From: Mycobacterium sp. IS-1590
Lineage (GTDB): Bacteria > Actinomycetota > Actinomycetes > Mycobacteriales > Mycobacteriaceae
NCBI RefSeq assembly: GCF_001500025.1
Contig: NZ_LQIW01000011.1
Span: forward strand, 24,584 to 88,583
Direction: 5' to 3'
Length of the DNA: 64,000 bases
Below the pieces are notes generated by a model. It had not been told where the DNA came from, ran no database searches, and saw only the letters and a list, made by a program, of their open reading frames with translations. How positions within the stretch are numbered: the first letter of the stretch is position 1; each line of letters begins with the position of its first letter. This document shows positions 17,505-24,845 of this stretch, piece after piece. The translations under genes were made by a program, and so were the position numbers.

Positions 17505-18809
17505 TTACCTTCCTTCGGTCGCCGGAACGGCGGACGTCGCCTCGGCGTGGTCCGCTGACGGTGGTGTGGCGTCGACCGGAGGCCGGTGGCGCCCGTAGAC
17601 GAATTCGAAGATCGGGGCTGCCATCAACGTCGTGACGATGGCGACCAGCACGAGGATGGTGAACAGCGTCGGGGTGATGATGCCGGCCTCCAGACCGATG
17701 TTGAGGAGGATGAGCTCGATCAATCCACGTGCGTTCATCAACGAGCCCAGCGCGACCGACTCGCGCAGCGGCACCTTGCTCAAGCGTGCCGCGGCGGCGC
17801 ACGCGACGCCCTTGCCCGCGATCGCCACGACGAGTACGCCGAGCGTCAGCGCCCAGAGCTCCGGCGTGTTCACCAAGCCGATCTCGGTGTTGAGCCCGGA
17901 GTAGACGAAGAAGAGCGGTAGAAGCAGCCTCGTGGTGAGTGGCTCGATGGTCTCGGTGAGGCGCCGGGCGAACAGTCCGGACGGCATGGCGACACCGATG
18001 ACGAAGGCGCCGAAAATCGCGTGGATCCCGATGGTGTCGGTGAGCCAGGCGCCGCTCATCAGGACGATCAGGACGGTGCTCAACACCCACCCGGGGATGG
18101 TCCGCTGCTCTTCGGACTTCGAGCCGAGCACCCGTGCCGCGCGCCGCCCGAGCGTCAATACCAACACGGTGTAGAGCAGCCCGCCCACGATGGCTGTGAT
18201 GGCCGTTGCCGGGGTGCCGCGGTGCACGGCGACGACGACCGCCAGGATGCACCAGGAGATCGCGTCGGCGGTGGCGCCACAGGCGAGCGCGAGAGTGCCC
18301 AGAGACGTTCCGGTGAGACGTTTTTCGAAGATTATCCGCGCGAGCATGGGAAAGGCGGTGATCGCGATGGCCGCACCCATGAACATCATCGCCATCGGGA
18401 GACTCACGCCGTCACCGAAGAATCCGCCCGAGGACAGCAGCGGCACCGCGACCACGGCGCCGAGCACCAGGGGCGCGAGGGTTCCGGCGGTGGATACCGC
18501 GACGGCGGTGCGGGCGCGCTGTTTGACGTGGTCGACGTCGAAGTTCAGACCGACGACGAACATGTAGAGCACCAGGCCGATCTGCGCGGCGGTGTAGAGC
18601 ACGACGTTGGATGTGCCTGCCGGGAACAGGGACTCCTGCACCCCCGGCGCGACCCGGCCCAGCAGTGAGGGACCCAGGACCACCCCGGCGATCATCTCGC
18701 CGACGACCGGCGGCTGGCCCACGCGTTGCGCCAGCAGGCCGGCGAGGCGGCACGCCGCGAGGATGACCGCCAGCGCGAGAAAGAAGTGAACAGCAGTTGC
18801 CGCGGGCAT
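17505..18809 (-). CDS. CPA2-type monovalent cation/proton antiporter (Na+/H+ exchanger family)
   Basis: A 434-residue membrane protein with about 12-13 helices. Typical features are PPVVGEMIAGVVLGPSLLG (residues 32-50), the LYMFVVGLNFD segment and a C-terminal NARGLIELILLNIGL block. It exchanges Na+ or K+ for protons across the inner membrane. It is the first gene of the PKS operon and lies 5 bases upstream of the halogenase-like gene. Antiporters of this group are recurrent in actinobacterial polyketide and enediyne clusters, where they are thought to serve export or self-resistance. That link is inference here. The N-terminal start (ATG 18809) has AGGA 8 bases upstream. Confidence 0.9.
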   Translation of the reverse strand: MPAATAVHFFLALAVILAACRLAGLLAQRVGQPPVVGEMIAGVVLGPSLLGRVAPGVQESLFPAGTSNVVLYTAAQIGLVLYMFVVGLNFDVDHVKQRARTAVAVSTAGTLAPLVLGAVVAVPLLSSGGFFGDGVSLPMAMMFMGAAIAITAFPMLARIIFEKRLTGTSLGTLALACGATADAISWCILAVVVAVHRGTPATAITAIVGGLLYTVLVLTLGRRAARVLGSKSEEQRTIPGWVLSTVLIVLMSGAWLTDTIGIHAIFGAFVIGVAMPSGLFARRLTETIEPLTTRLLLPLFFVYSGLNTEIGLVNTPELWALTLGVLVVAIAGKGVACAAAARLSKVPLRESVALGSLMNARGLIELILLNIGLEAGIITPTLFTILVLVAIVTTLMAAPIFEFVYGRHRPPVDATPPSADHAEATSAVPATEGR

Positions 18810-18861
18810 ATCAGGTCCTACGGCCCGCGGTGCAGACCATGGGGGTGCAGCTGTGTACGGA

Positions 18862-18875
18862 GCGCAGCGCTGCGC
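18862..18875. promoter_or_regulatory. Perfect 14-bp palindrome in leader of PKS operon
   Basis: GCGCAGCGCTGCGC reads the same on both strands. It lies 53 bases upstream of the antiporter start, the first gene of the PKS operon. It could be a repressor site or, in RNA, a short hairpin in the 5' leader. No regulator gene lies inside the operon, so the binding protein would be encoded elsewhere. Confidence 0.45.
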
Positions 18876-18951
18876 GGGCGGGCTCCACCAGTCCGTCTAT
18901 GACTCACCTCGTCGCTTCTGACCTGTCGGCGTGTGCACGTCTCGCCGGAGA

Positions 18952-18969
18952 CGATGCATTTTCGATGCA
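18952..18969. promoter_or_regulatory. Paired CGATGCA repeats upstream of PKS operon
   Basis: CGATGCA occurs twice (18952-18958 and 18963-18969), spaced 11 bases start to start, about one helical turn. The core also forms a small inverted repeat (TGCAT, loop TTTCG, ATGCA). The pair sits 143-160 bases upstream of the antiporter start, a place suited to an activator bound on one DNA face. Only the arrangement is seen; function is inferred. Confidence 0.35.
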
Positions 18970-19034
18970 GTGGGGTATTGACACATTCTGCGGTCGCTAA
19001 CCGTGCGAATTTCTTTCCGAATGATGACGGCGGG

Positions 19035-20186
19035 CTAATCGGGGGCCCGGCCTGCGGTCTCGGAGCCCGGCTCGGTACCGTCCGCCTCACCCGTGGCCCG
19101 CACATCGATCTGCTCATTGACGTAGCGCGCGAGCACGGTCAGCATCGCCACCGTCGGCACGGCGAGGAAGGCGCCGATGATCCCGTACAGCGCGCCGCCC
19201 GCGGTCACCGCGAGCAGCACCACCGCTGCGTGCAACTTCATCACGCGGCTCTGCAGCAACGGCTGCAGCACATTGCCTTCGATCTGCTGCACAGCGATGA
19301 TGACGGCGAGCACCAGCAGCGCGTTGACGAAACCGTTGGCCACCAACGCGATCAGCACCGCGAGCGCTCCGGCGACGAAGGCGCCGATGAACGGAATGAA
19401 CGCGCCGATGAAGGTCAGCACGGCCAGTGCGGGCGCCAGCGGGACACCGAGTATCACCAGGCCGGCGCCGATGAAGACCGCGTCGATCAGAGCCACTCCC
19501 GTCTGCGCGCGGATGAAGCCGCCGAGGTTGTCCCACATCCGGCTGAGCACCGTTTCCAGGTGCCGCCCGGCGCGGCGCCCGGTCAGCCCGACGAGCCAGG
19601 GTGAGAACTTGCGGCCGTCTTTGAGGACGAAGAACGACAGCACGATCGTCAGTACCAGCGTCACCAGGACGCTGCCGACCGTGCTGACCCCGCTGACGAC
19701 ACCGGTCGCGATCGCGGCGGACCTTTCGCGCATCGCGTTGACCAGTGAGTCGGTGAAGCGCTCCAACTGCTCCTGCCGCAGGTTGAGCGGGGGCCCCGCG
19801 ATCCAGTCCTGCAGCCGGTTGATGCCTTCGGTTGCCTGGTCGATCAGCGCGGGTAGCTGGCTCAGCAGTGGCGGGATGATCAGCGCGATCAGACCCGAGG
19901 CAATGGCCAGGAACAGCAACAGCGTCGTCAGCGCGGCGACCGCCGGCGGCAACCCGGCGCGGTCCATCAGCACGCGAGCCGGCGGCCACAGCACCGTGCA
20001 CAGGATGACGGCGAGCAGGACCGGCAGGAAGATCACCCACAGCTGGGCCACGAGCCAACCGAGCACCACCGCGCCCGCGGCGATCGCCACGATGACCAAC
20101 GACCACTTCGCCATCCACAGCGCGCCGGATCCGATCAGGGCTCCACGGTCCCGCTCGGCTGCTGCACCGGGGCTGTGTTCGCTCAC
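19035..20186 (-). CDS. AI-2E family transporter (YdiK/PerM-like permease)
   Basis: A 383-residue membrane protein with the family layout: two or three N-terminal helices (residues 30-95), a long amphipathic periplasmic-type region (LSQLPALIDQATEGINRLQDW, about 115-175), then five C-terminal helices including GAFIPFIGAFVAGALAVLIAL and the conserved VQQIEGNVLQPLLQSRVMKLHA. Members have been linked to autoinducer-2 release and to Na+/H+ exchange; the role in mycobacteria is unclear. It lies on the same strand as the PKS operon but 225 bases upstream of it, so it is probably a separate unit. No family-specific substrate residues can be named. Confidence 0.88.
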   Translation of the reverse strand: MSEHSPGAAAERDRGALIGSGALWMAKWSLVIVAIAAGAVVLGWLVAQLWVIFLPVLLAVILCTVLWPPARVLMDRAGLPPAVAALTTLLLFLAIASGLIALIIPPLLSQLPALIDQATEGINRLQDWIAGPPLNLRQEQLERFTDSLVNAMRERSAAIATGVVSGVSTVGSVLVTLVLTIVLSFFVLKDGRKFSPWLVGLTGRRAGRHLETVLSRMWDNLGGFIRAQTGVALIDAVFIGAGLVILGVPLAPALAVLTFIGAFIPFIGAFVAGALAVLIALVANGFVNALLVLAVIIAVQQIEGNVLQPLLQSRVMKLHAAVVLLAVTAGGALYGIIGAFLAVPTVAMLTVLARYVNEQIDVRATGEADGTEPGSETAGRAPD

Positions 20187-20303
20187 GCGAGCGTTCTACC
20201 CCGGAAGGTCATATCGAAACCGCGGCCGGTCCCGTACCAGAACGCTGGCTATGCGGCCTGACAGGCGAAAGTTCGACCGCGCCGCGACGTGGTCGGTCGG
20301 ACA

Positions 20304-21248
20304 TCACGCAGTAGCGGAAGGCCGCGCGCTCGGTGTGGACTCGGCCGGTGCGAGGATGCGTTTCAGGAAGGCGATCTGATCGTCGACGACGCGCTCATGC
20401 CAAGGCTCGCCGGGATACACGTCGAAGTGGTCGCAGGGGTAGTGATGAACCGTCGCGCGCATCCGCGTCGCGGCCGCCGTGGCCGGCGCCGGCGGGGCGG
20501 TACGGTCCAGATCACCGATCTGCACGAGGGCCGGGCAGGTGACACGTTCGGCGCTCGCGATCGGCCGGTGGCCGCCCATGACCAACACCAGCCGGGCGGC
20601 GAATTCGTTACGCCAGGTCGGCCCCGCGATGCGACGCATCCCTTCGACGGCACCCTCGGCACTCAGACCGGCCACCTGCCCTGGCGCGCCCACCACGGGA
20701 ATGAGCACCGGCGGGCGGCCGCGCAACTTCGCCGCGACATCCCGGATGCCGTAGCCCATCACGCGCGTGACGTACCGCGGGCCAAGCGTCCGCAGCATGT
20801 GGGTTGTCACGGACAGTCCGTCGGTAGCGGGCGTCAGCGAGATGACGCCCGCCAGGTGCGGGTCGTCGGCGGCGACGCGGATGACGTGCCCGCCGGACAG
20901 CGATACCCCCCACGCCACGATTCGCGCCGGGTCCACATCTTCGAGGCGGCGGGCGTGGTCGATCACCGCGTGGTAGTCGGCGACCTGTCCGGCGAGTGAG
21001 ATCAATTGCCTCGGCTGTCCGGATGATTCGGCGAAGTGGCGGTAGTCGAACGTCACGACCTCCGCGCCGGCGTCGGCCATCGCTTCGGCGAACGCGAACA
21101 ACCCACAGTCCTGGGTGGCGCCGAGGCCGTGGGCCATGACGACGCAGGGTCGTCCCGCCGGGCCGGTCAGCGCGTCCGTCGTCGCGGAGAAGCGCCGCGC
21201 CGCGATGATGTCGCCGCCGACTGGAATCTGAATTTGGGTGGATGTCAC
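20304..21248 (-). CDS. Alpha/beta hydrolase, dienelactone hydrolase/peptidase S15-like
   Basis: A 314-residue serine hydrolase. It has an oxyanion-hole HGLGATQ near residue 37, the nucleophile elbow WGVSLSGGH near 107, and a late PCDHFDVY segment with the probable catalytic His. Large inserts between these resemble YcjY-type hydrolases of unknown substrate. The start is the GTG at 21248, which overlaps the TetR stop in a GTGA, so it is translationally coupled to the regulator. It is the last gene of the FMO-TetR-hydrolase operon. With a flavin monooxygenase in the same unit, it may open an ester or lactone made by Baeyer-Villiger oxidation; this is inference. Confidence 0.85.
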   Translation of the reverse strand: MTSTQIQIPVGGDIIAARRFSATTDALTGPAGRPCVVMAHGLGATQDCGLFAFAEAMADAGAEVVTFDYRHFAESSGQPRQLISLAGQVADYHAVIDHARRLEDVDPARIVAWGVSLSGGHVIRVAADDPHLAGVISLTPATDGLSVTTHMLRTLGPRYVTRVMGYGIRDVAAKLRGRPPVLIPVVGAPGQVAGLSAEGAVEGMRRIAGPTWRNEFAARLVLVMGGHRPIASAERVTCPALVQIGDLDRTAPPAPATAAATRMRATVHHYPCDHFDVYPGEPWHERVVDDQIAFLKRILAPAESTPSARPSATA

Positions 21249-21874
21249 TGTGCAGGCCCTCCGAACAGCGCTGTGTGCCAGACGTGAATGATCGCCGCGA
21301 GAAGCGGGCGGGCGGCCTCTGGTCCGTCGTCCGAGCGGATGTGGCGGTCGAGGACCCGTTCGTTCATCGAGATCAGCGCGTGGGCAAGGGCTTTGGCGTC
21401 CGGGATGTCGATGGTGGGCTGGGTGGCGATGAAGTCGCCGACGAACTCCTCGTACCGCGCCAGCCACTGGTCCCAGATGGTCTTGGCTTCGGGGTCGGAG
21501 TCGCGGGCGTCGAGCATCGCACGGAACAGGGTCCGGTGGGCGTGCCAGGACTCGAAGGTCCGCGTCATCGCGTCCGCCACGGAGGCACGCGGATCACCAC
21601 CGCCGGCCAGAAAACCGCCGATGGTGAAGACGTCGTCGGCGAAGATGTCGGTGAGCAGTTCGGTGACGACCTCGTGCTTGCCCGCGAAGTAGAAGTAGAA
21701 CGCCGGGCGCTTCAGCCCCGCCGCCCGAGCCACCTCGGCGACGCTGATCTCGGCGAGCGACTGGGTTTGCAGTTGCTCCTCGAAGGCTTCGAGGAGCCGC
21801 TGCCGGCTCTCGTCCCCGCGCGGTTGCGGCCGGCGCGCGTTGCGTCGCGACGTCTGCGTCGACTCAGGCGACAC
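21245..21874 (-). CDS. TetR-family regulator (probable autoregulator of the FMO operon)
   Basis: A 209-residue repressor whose helix-turn-helix is ESRQRLLEAFEEQLQTQSLAEISVAEVARAAGLKRPAFYFYFAGKHEV. The C-terminal half (about 80-205) resembles the EthR-like ligand domain of mycobacterial TetR proteins; EthR controls the Baeyer-Villiger monooxygenase EthA, so the pairing with an FMO here is suggestive. The start taken is the GTG at 21874, overlapping the FMO stop by 11 bases. The open frame continues to 21967, but those residues would be read from inside the FMO gene. The likely target is the palindrome at 23284-23295. Confidence 0.88.
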   Translation of the reverse strand: MSPESTQTSRRNARRPQPRGDESRQRLLEAFEEQLQTQSLAEISVAEVARAAGLKRPAFYFYFAGKHEVVTELLTDIFADDVFTIGGFLAGGGDPRASVADAMTRTFESWHAHRTLFRAMLDARDSDPEAKTIWDQWLARYEEFVGDFIATQPTIDIPDAKALAHALISMNERVLDRHIRSDDGPEAARPLLAAIIHVWHTALFGGPAQ

Positions 21875-23234
21875 CGGCCGCCTCGCGTGCCCGGCCGGCC
21901 AGCTGCACCGGACCGAACTTCTCGACGCGGCGCCGACCCGCCGGCAGCTCACGCTTGCGCATGTCACGTTCGTAGTCCCAGTAGTCCACCTGCTGGGTGT
22001 GCCGCGGTTTGTCGGCGAAGTGGCCGACGTACTTGCGCTCGTCGGCGGCGATGACGCGCCACATCTCGGCCTCCGACGGGGGCCGGTAGGTGCCTGCGAG
22101 GTACGCGGCGACCAACCGGGCCTGGCACTCCACGAACGGGAACAGCGTGGGCACCGCCTGGGCGAATCCCATGAAGAGCAGGTCGTCGATGCCCGGCTTG
22201 AGGATCCGCTTGTACAGCGGCAGCCGGTTGTCGGGGGCCTCGATGAAGCTGCGGTCGAAGAACGGGAACGTGATGTTGTATCCCGTCGCGTAGATGATGA
22301 CGTCGGCCTCCACGGTCGAGCCGTCGACGAACACCACCGAATTCCCGTTCAGGCGTTCGATATTCGGCTTTGCGGTCGCGTCGCCGGACCCCAGCCGCAT
22401 GAGCAGTTCGGCGGACTGGGTGGGGTGCGCCTCGAGGAATCGATGGTTGGGTTTGGGTAGGCCGTAGCTTTCGGGATCGCCGAACATCAGCTTGGCGAAC
22501 GGCTGCATCGCACGCCGCTGCCACGCCAGCGGGATCACCGGCAGCGAGCGCGCGACCTTGTCGGCGGTCTTGCCGAAGATGTACTTGGGCACGATCCACG
22601 CGCCCGAACGGGTCGAGAGATAAACCGTGTTGCGCCAGGACTTCTGAGAGAGCTCGGAAACCAGGTCGGCCGCCGAGTTCCCGATGCCGACCACGACGAT
22701 GCGCTTGCCGCGCAGATCGAGCGGTTCGGTGGGATCGATGTAGTGGTGGGCGTGGATGCTCTCGCCGGTGAATTCGCCCGGGAAGTCGGGGGTGCGCGGA
22801 TCCCAGTGATGGCCGTTCGCGACGACCAGCGTGTCGTACCGCCGCGTCTGTCCGTCGGCGGTGTCGAGTTCCCAACCCCCGTGCGGTAGACGCCGCGCGT
22901 GCTTGACCTCGTTTCGGAACTGGATGCGGTCCAACAGACCGAAGGTCTCGGCGTAGTCGTCCAGGTACTCCTTGACCTGCGAGTGATGCGGGAAGTCGGG
23001 GAGGTCGGCGCGCATCGGGAAGTCGCGGAACGACAGGCACTCACGCGAGGTGTCGATGTGCAGCGACCGATAGGCGCTCGAGTGGCCGTTCGGATTGCGG
23101 AACGCCCAGTTCCCGCCGATCCGGTCGGACGACTCGAAGCAGTCGTACGCGATGCCGGCGTCCGCGAGGTTCTTGCCCGTGGTCAGTCCGCTGATGCCTG
23201 CGCCGATGATCGCCGCCGTGGGTGATGAAGCCAT
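21864..23234 (-). CDS. Flavin-containing monooxygenase (FMO / Baeyer-Villiger type)
   Basis: A 456-residue FAD/NADPH oxygenase. FAD motif GAGISGL at residues 11-17, FxGxxxHxxxY family fingerprint as FTGESIHAHHY near 155, NADPH motif GIGNSAAD near 185, and the ATGYNITFPFF segment near 325. It should oxygenate N- or S-containing compounds or ketones in the cytoplasm. It is the first gene of a coupled operon with a TetR regulator and a hydrolase. The ATG at 23234 is preceded by a weak ACGGTAGGCAA ribosome site. The promoter and operator are discussed separately. Confidence 0.92.
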   Translation of the reverse strand: MASSPTAAIIGAGISGLTTGKNLADAGIAYDCFESSDRIGGNWAFRNPNGHSSAYRSLHIDTSRECLSFRDFPMRADLPDFPHHSQVKEYLDDYAETFGLLDRIQFRNEVKHARRLPHGGWELDTADGQTRRYDTLVVANGHHWDPRTPDFPGEFTGESIHAHHYIDPTEPLDLRGKRIVVVGIGNSAADLVSELSQKSWRNTVYLSTRSGAWIVPKYIFGKTADKVARSLPVIPLAWQRRAMQPFAKLMFGDPESYGLPKPNHRFLEAHPTQSAELLMRLGSGDATAKPNIERLNGNSVVFVDGSTVEADVIIYATGYNITFPFFDRSFIEAPDNRLPLYKRILKPGIDDLLFMGFAQAVPTLFPFVECQARLVAAYLAGTYRPPSEAEMWRVIAADERKYVGHFADKPRHTQQVDYWDYERDMRKRELPAGRRRVEKFGPVQLAGRAREAAGVA

Positions 23235-23259
23235 TTGCCTACCGTTTCTGTGAACTCAG

Positions 23260-23295
23260 TCACCGGTTACGGTACCAAATTTCTGACAGCTGTCA
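23260..23295 (-). promoter_or_regulatory. Sigma-70-type promoter overlapped by palindromic operator, upstream of FMO operon
   Basis: Reading on the minus strand, TTGACA is followed after 16 bases by TACCGT, a fair -35/-10 pair about 25 bases before the FMO start codon. The perfect palindrome TGACAGCTGTCA (23284-23295) covers most of the -35. A bound TetR protein would block polymerase, and the operon's own regulator (21245-21874) is the natural candidate. Confidence 0.65.
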
Positions 23296-23387
23296 AAGAT
23301 TGCTTCGCAGCGGGGCCGCCTCGAAGTTTTCGCTGGTGGCAGCCGCCGTCCCAGCGGCGAAGGGAGAAGTAGGCAGGCGTTTCGGAC

Positions 23388-23825
23388 TCAGGTGGTGAGC
23401 CGCATTTCGGCGTCGGGATGCGAACTGAGCGTCACAACCACCGTGCCGGGACCGGTCGCGAATGTCGTGTTGGCATAGCCGACGAAGCCGTAGTGCCCGT
23501 CGATGGTCGACACAGCGGTGATGTCGCTGCTGCCCGAGGCGCCGCTGTCGAGGTTCACCCAATCGGCGGCGACGGTGAGAGAACACGAGCCGTCGTAGGT
23601 ACCGGCGTCGTAGTGGATGGCGACGCGGACCCCGTTCTCGGCGCGATCGCCGACCTGTACCGGGGTCACCTGTGCCTCGGCGCTGACGCTTCCGCCGCAT
23701 GTCGGCGACGCCACCACGGGAACGCGCTCGAGTTGGGCGAACGCCTCTGCGTGTGCCGTCGCCATCCCGGCCCAGGGTGCGGCCAGAACGACGGCGACTG
23801 CGCCGGCGGCACGAAGCGAGGTCAT
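23388..23825 (-). CDS. Small secreted protein of unknown function
   Basis: A 145-residue protein with a Sec signal peptide: MTSLRAAGAVAVVLAAPWAGMATAHA, likely cut after the AHA near residue 26. The mature part (about 12 kDa) has two cysteines, in SPTCGGS and DGSCSLT, that could form one disulphide, and alternating hydrophobic strands suggesting a beta sandwich. I do not recognise a named domain. The start has no clear ribosome site, and the gene is isolated between the FMO promoter and the SRPBCC gene. Probably a conserved mycobacterial exported protein. Confidence 0.72.
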   Translation of the reverse strand: MTSLRAAGAVAVVLAAPWAGMATAHAEAFAQLERVPVVASPTCGGSVSAEAQVTPVQVGDRAENGVRVAIHYDAGTYDGSCSLTVAADWVNLDSGASGSSDITAVSTIDGHYGFVGYANTTFATGPGTVVVTLSSHPDAEMRLTT

Positions 23826-23975
23826 GATCTGTCATCGGCCGTCGCGACGGCGGTGTTAGCGCGCTTTGTCCGGACGCGCCGATCGCGGCCGTCGGCTATC
23901 GGCTGGCCGTTCCGGCTGACGCGGCGCCGGAACCCTGTAGGACAACGGGTTCCGGCACCGTGACCGTGTCTGGTA

Positions 23976-24464
23976 TCAGCTTGCGAGCAGTCCGTCGATC
24001 TGGTTGATCGCCTGCCTCGTGCCCTCTTCGACGCCCATCTCGAGCACCTTCTGCAGGCCTTCGGCCGACTCGTAGGTGCTGACGTAGGTGGCTCTGGTGG
24101 AACCGTCGCCGATCGCCTCGAAGGTGTACACACTGTGCGCGACCGGCATATCCCGTATCGGCTCGAGATTCGCGTCGGCGAAACCGTCTTCGAAACTGAA
24201 GCTGCGCGGCTCGTCGACGGCCGTGACGTTCCAGTATCCGCCGTACTTCTCACCGTCGGGGCCGGTCATGTAGTAGGTGACGGTGCCACCCGGGGTGAGC
24301 GCATGCTCGACCACGGTGGCCGGGTAACCCGGTGGGCCCCAGATCTTCTCGAGCTGTCGCGGGTCGGCGTAGATCTGCCAAATGCGCTCGACGGGCGCCG
24401 CGAACTCCGCGGTGATCGTCAGGGTGCGCTCGTCGATGTTCTTGCTGATGTCGGTGACAGGCAT
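23976..24464 (-). CDS. SRPBCC/AHSA1-domain protein
   Basis: A 162-residue START-like (AHSA1) domain: FAAPVERIWQIYADPRQLEKIWGPPGYPATV at residues 20-50 is the typical opening helix-grip sequence, with GGYWNVTAVDEPRSFSFEDGF in the middle and a long C-terminal helix. Such proteins bind hydrophobic ligands in a cavity. It starts 2 bases after the ArsR-type gene, with the ribosome site GAGGA lying over that gene's stop codon. ArsR-SRPBCC pairs are common in actinobacteria; the regulator is thought to control its partner, but the ligand is unknown. Confidence 0.88.
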   Translation of the reverse strand: MPVTDISKNIDERTLTITAEFAAPVERIWQIYADPRQLEKIWGPPGYPATVVEHALTPGGTVTYYMTGPDGEKYGGYWNVTAVDEPRSFSFEDGFADANLEPIRDMPVAHSVYTFEAIGDGSTRATYVSTYESAEGLQKVLEMGVEEGTRQAINQIDGLLAS

Positions 24465-24466
24465 GG

Positions 24467-24796
24467 TTATTCCTCGCTGAGTAGGTCGTCAATGCGAGCG
24501 ATGCGACCTCGCCAGACGTCCTCGAGCTCGGTGAGCATCGAGGCGACCGACCGCACCGCCTCCACTTCGCCACTCGCCAGCTGCTCTCGCCCCTGACGAC
24601 GCTTGGAGATCAGGCCCGCCTTCTCCAGCACGGCGACGTGCTTTTGCACCGCGGCAAAGCTCATGTCGTACTGCGCCGCGAGCGCCGTGACCGAGTGCTC
24701 GCCGGCCAGCACCCGACGAAGAATGTCTCGCCGAGTCCGGTCGGCCAGGGCGTGGAAGAACGCGTCCGCTCTGTCCTCGTCCTGGTCGGTCACCAC
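24467..24796 (-). CDS. ArsR/SmtB-family transcriptional regulator
   Basis: A regulator of about 109 residues with a winged helix: ADAFFHALADRTRRDILRRVLAGEHSVTALAAQYDMSFAAVQKHVAVLEKAGLISKRRQGREQ. There are no clustered Cys or His metal sites, so it is of the non-metal type found beside SRPBCC genes. Starts at GTG 24796 or GTG 24793 are preferred because a -10 element ends 4-7 bases upstream, which points to a leaderless mRNA. The TTG at 24806-24808 is possible but lies inside the operator. It forms an operon with the SRPBCC gene and is probably autoregulated. Confidence 0.88.
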   Translation of the reverse strand: MVTDQDEDRADAFFHALADRTRRDILRRVLAGEHSVTALAAQYDMSFAAVQKHVAVLEKAGLISKRRQGREQLASGEVEAVRSVASMLTELEDVWRGRIARIDDLLSEE

Positions 24797-24799
24797 CAG

Positions 24800-24830
24800 A
24801 ATATACAACCAATCGGTTGTACATTGTCAA
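24800..24830 (-). promoter_or_regulatory. ArsR promoter with operator filling the -35/-10 spacer
   Basis: On the minus strand there is a perfect TTGACA (24830-24825) and TATATT (24805-24800), with a 19-base spacer; a TGTATA reading gives 17. An inverted repeat with perfect 7-base arms, TACAACC and GGTTGTA (24804-24821), fills the spacer. The start codon GTG follows the -10 by about 4-7 bases, so transcription probably begins at or next to it. Confidence 0.75.
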
Positions 24831-24845
24831 CCGCGGGAGCAGTCC

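Noticed and set aside
17500..18252. N-terminal extension of the halogenase-like frame
   Set aside because: The 250 extra residues run antisense through the antiporter gene and have no family similarity, while a GTG with a good ribosome site sits at 17499.
18978..19015. TTGACA on the plus strand as a promoter
   Set aside because: It points toward the 3' end of the minus-strand AI-2E gene and no plus-strand gene follows; the -10 match is poor.
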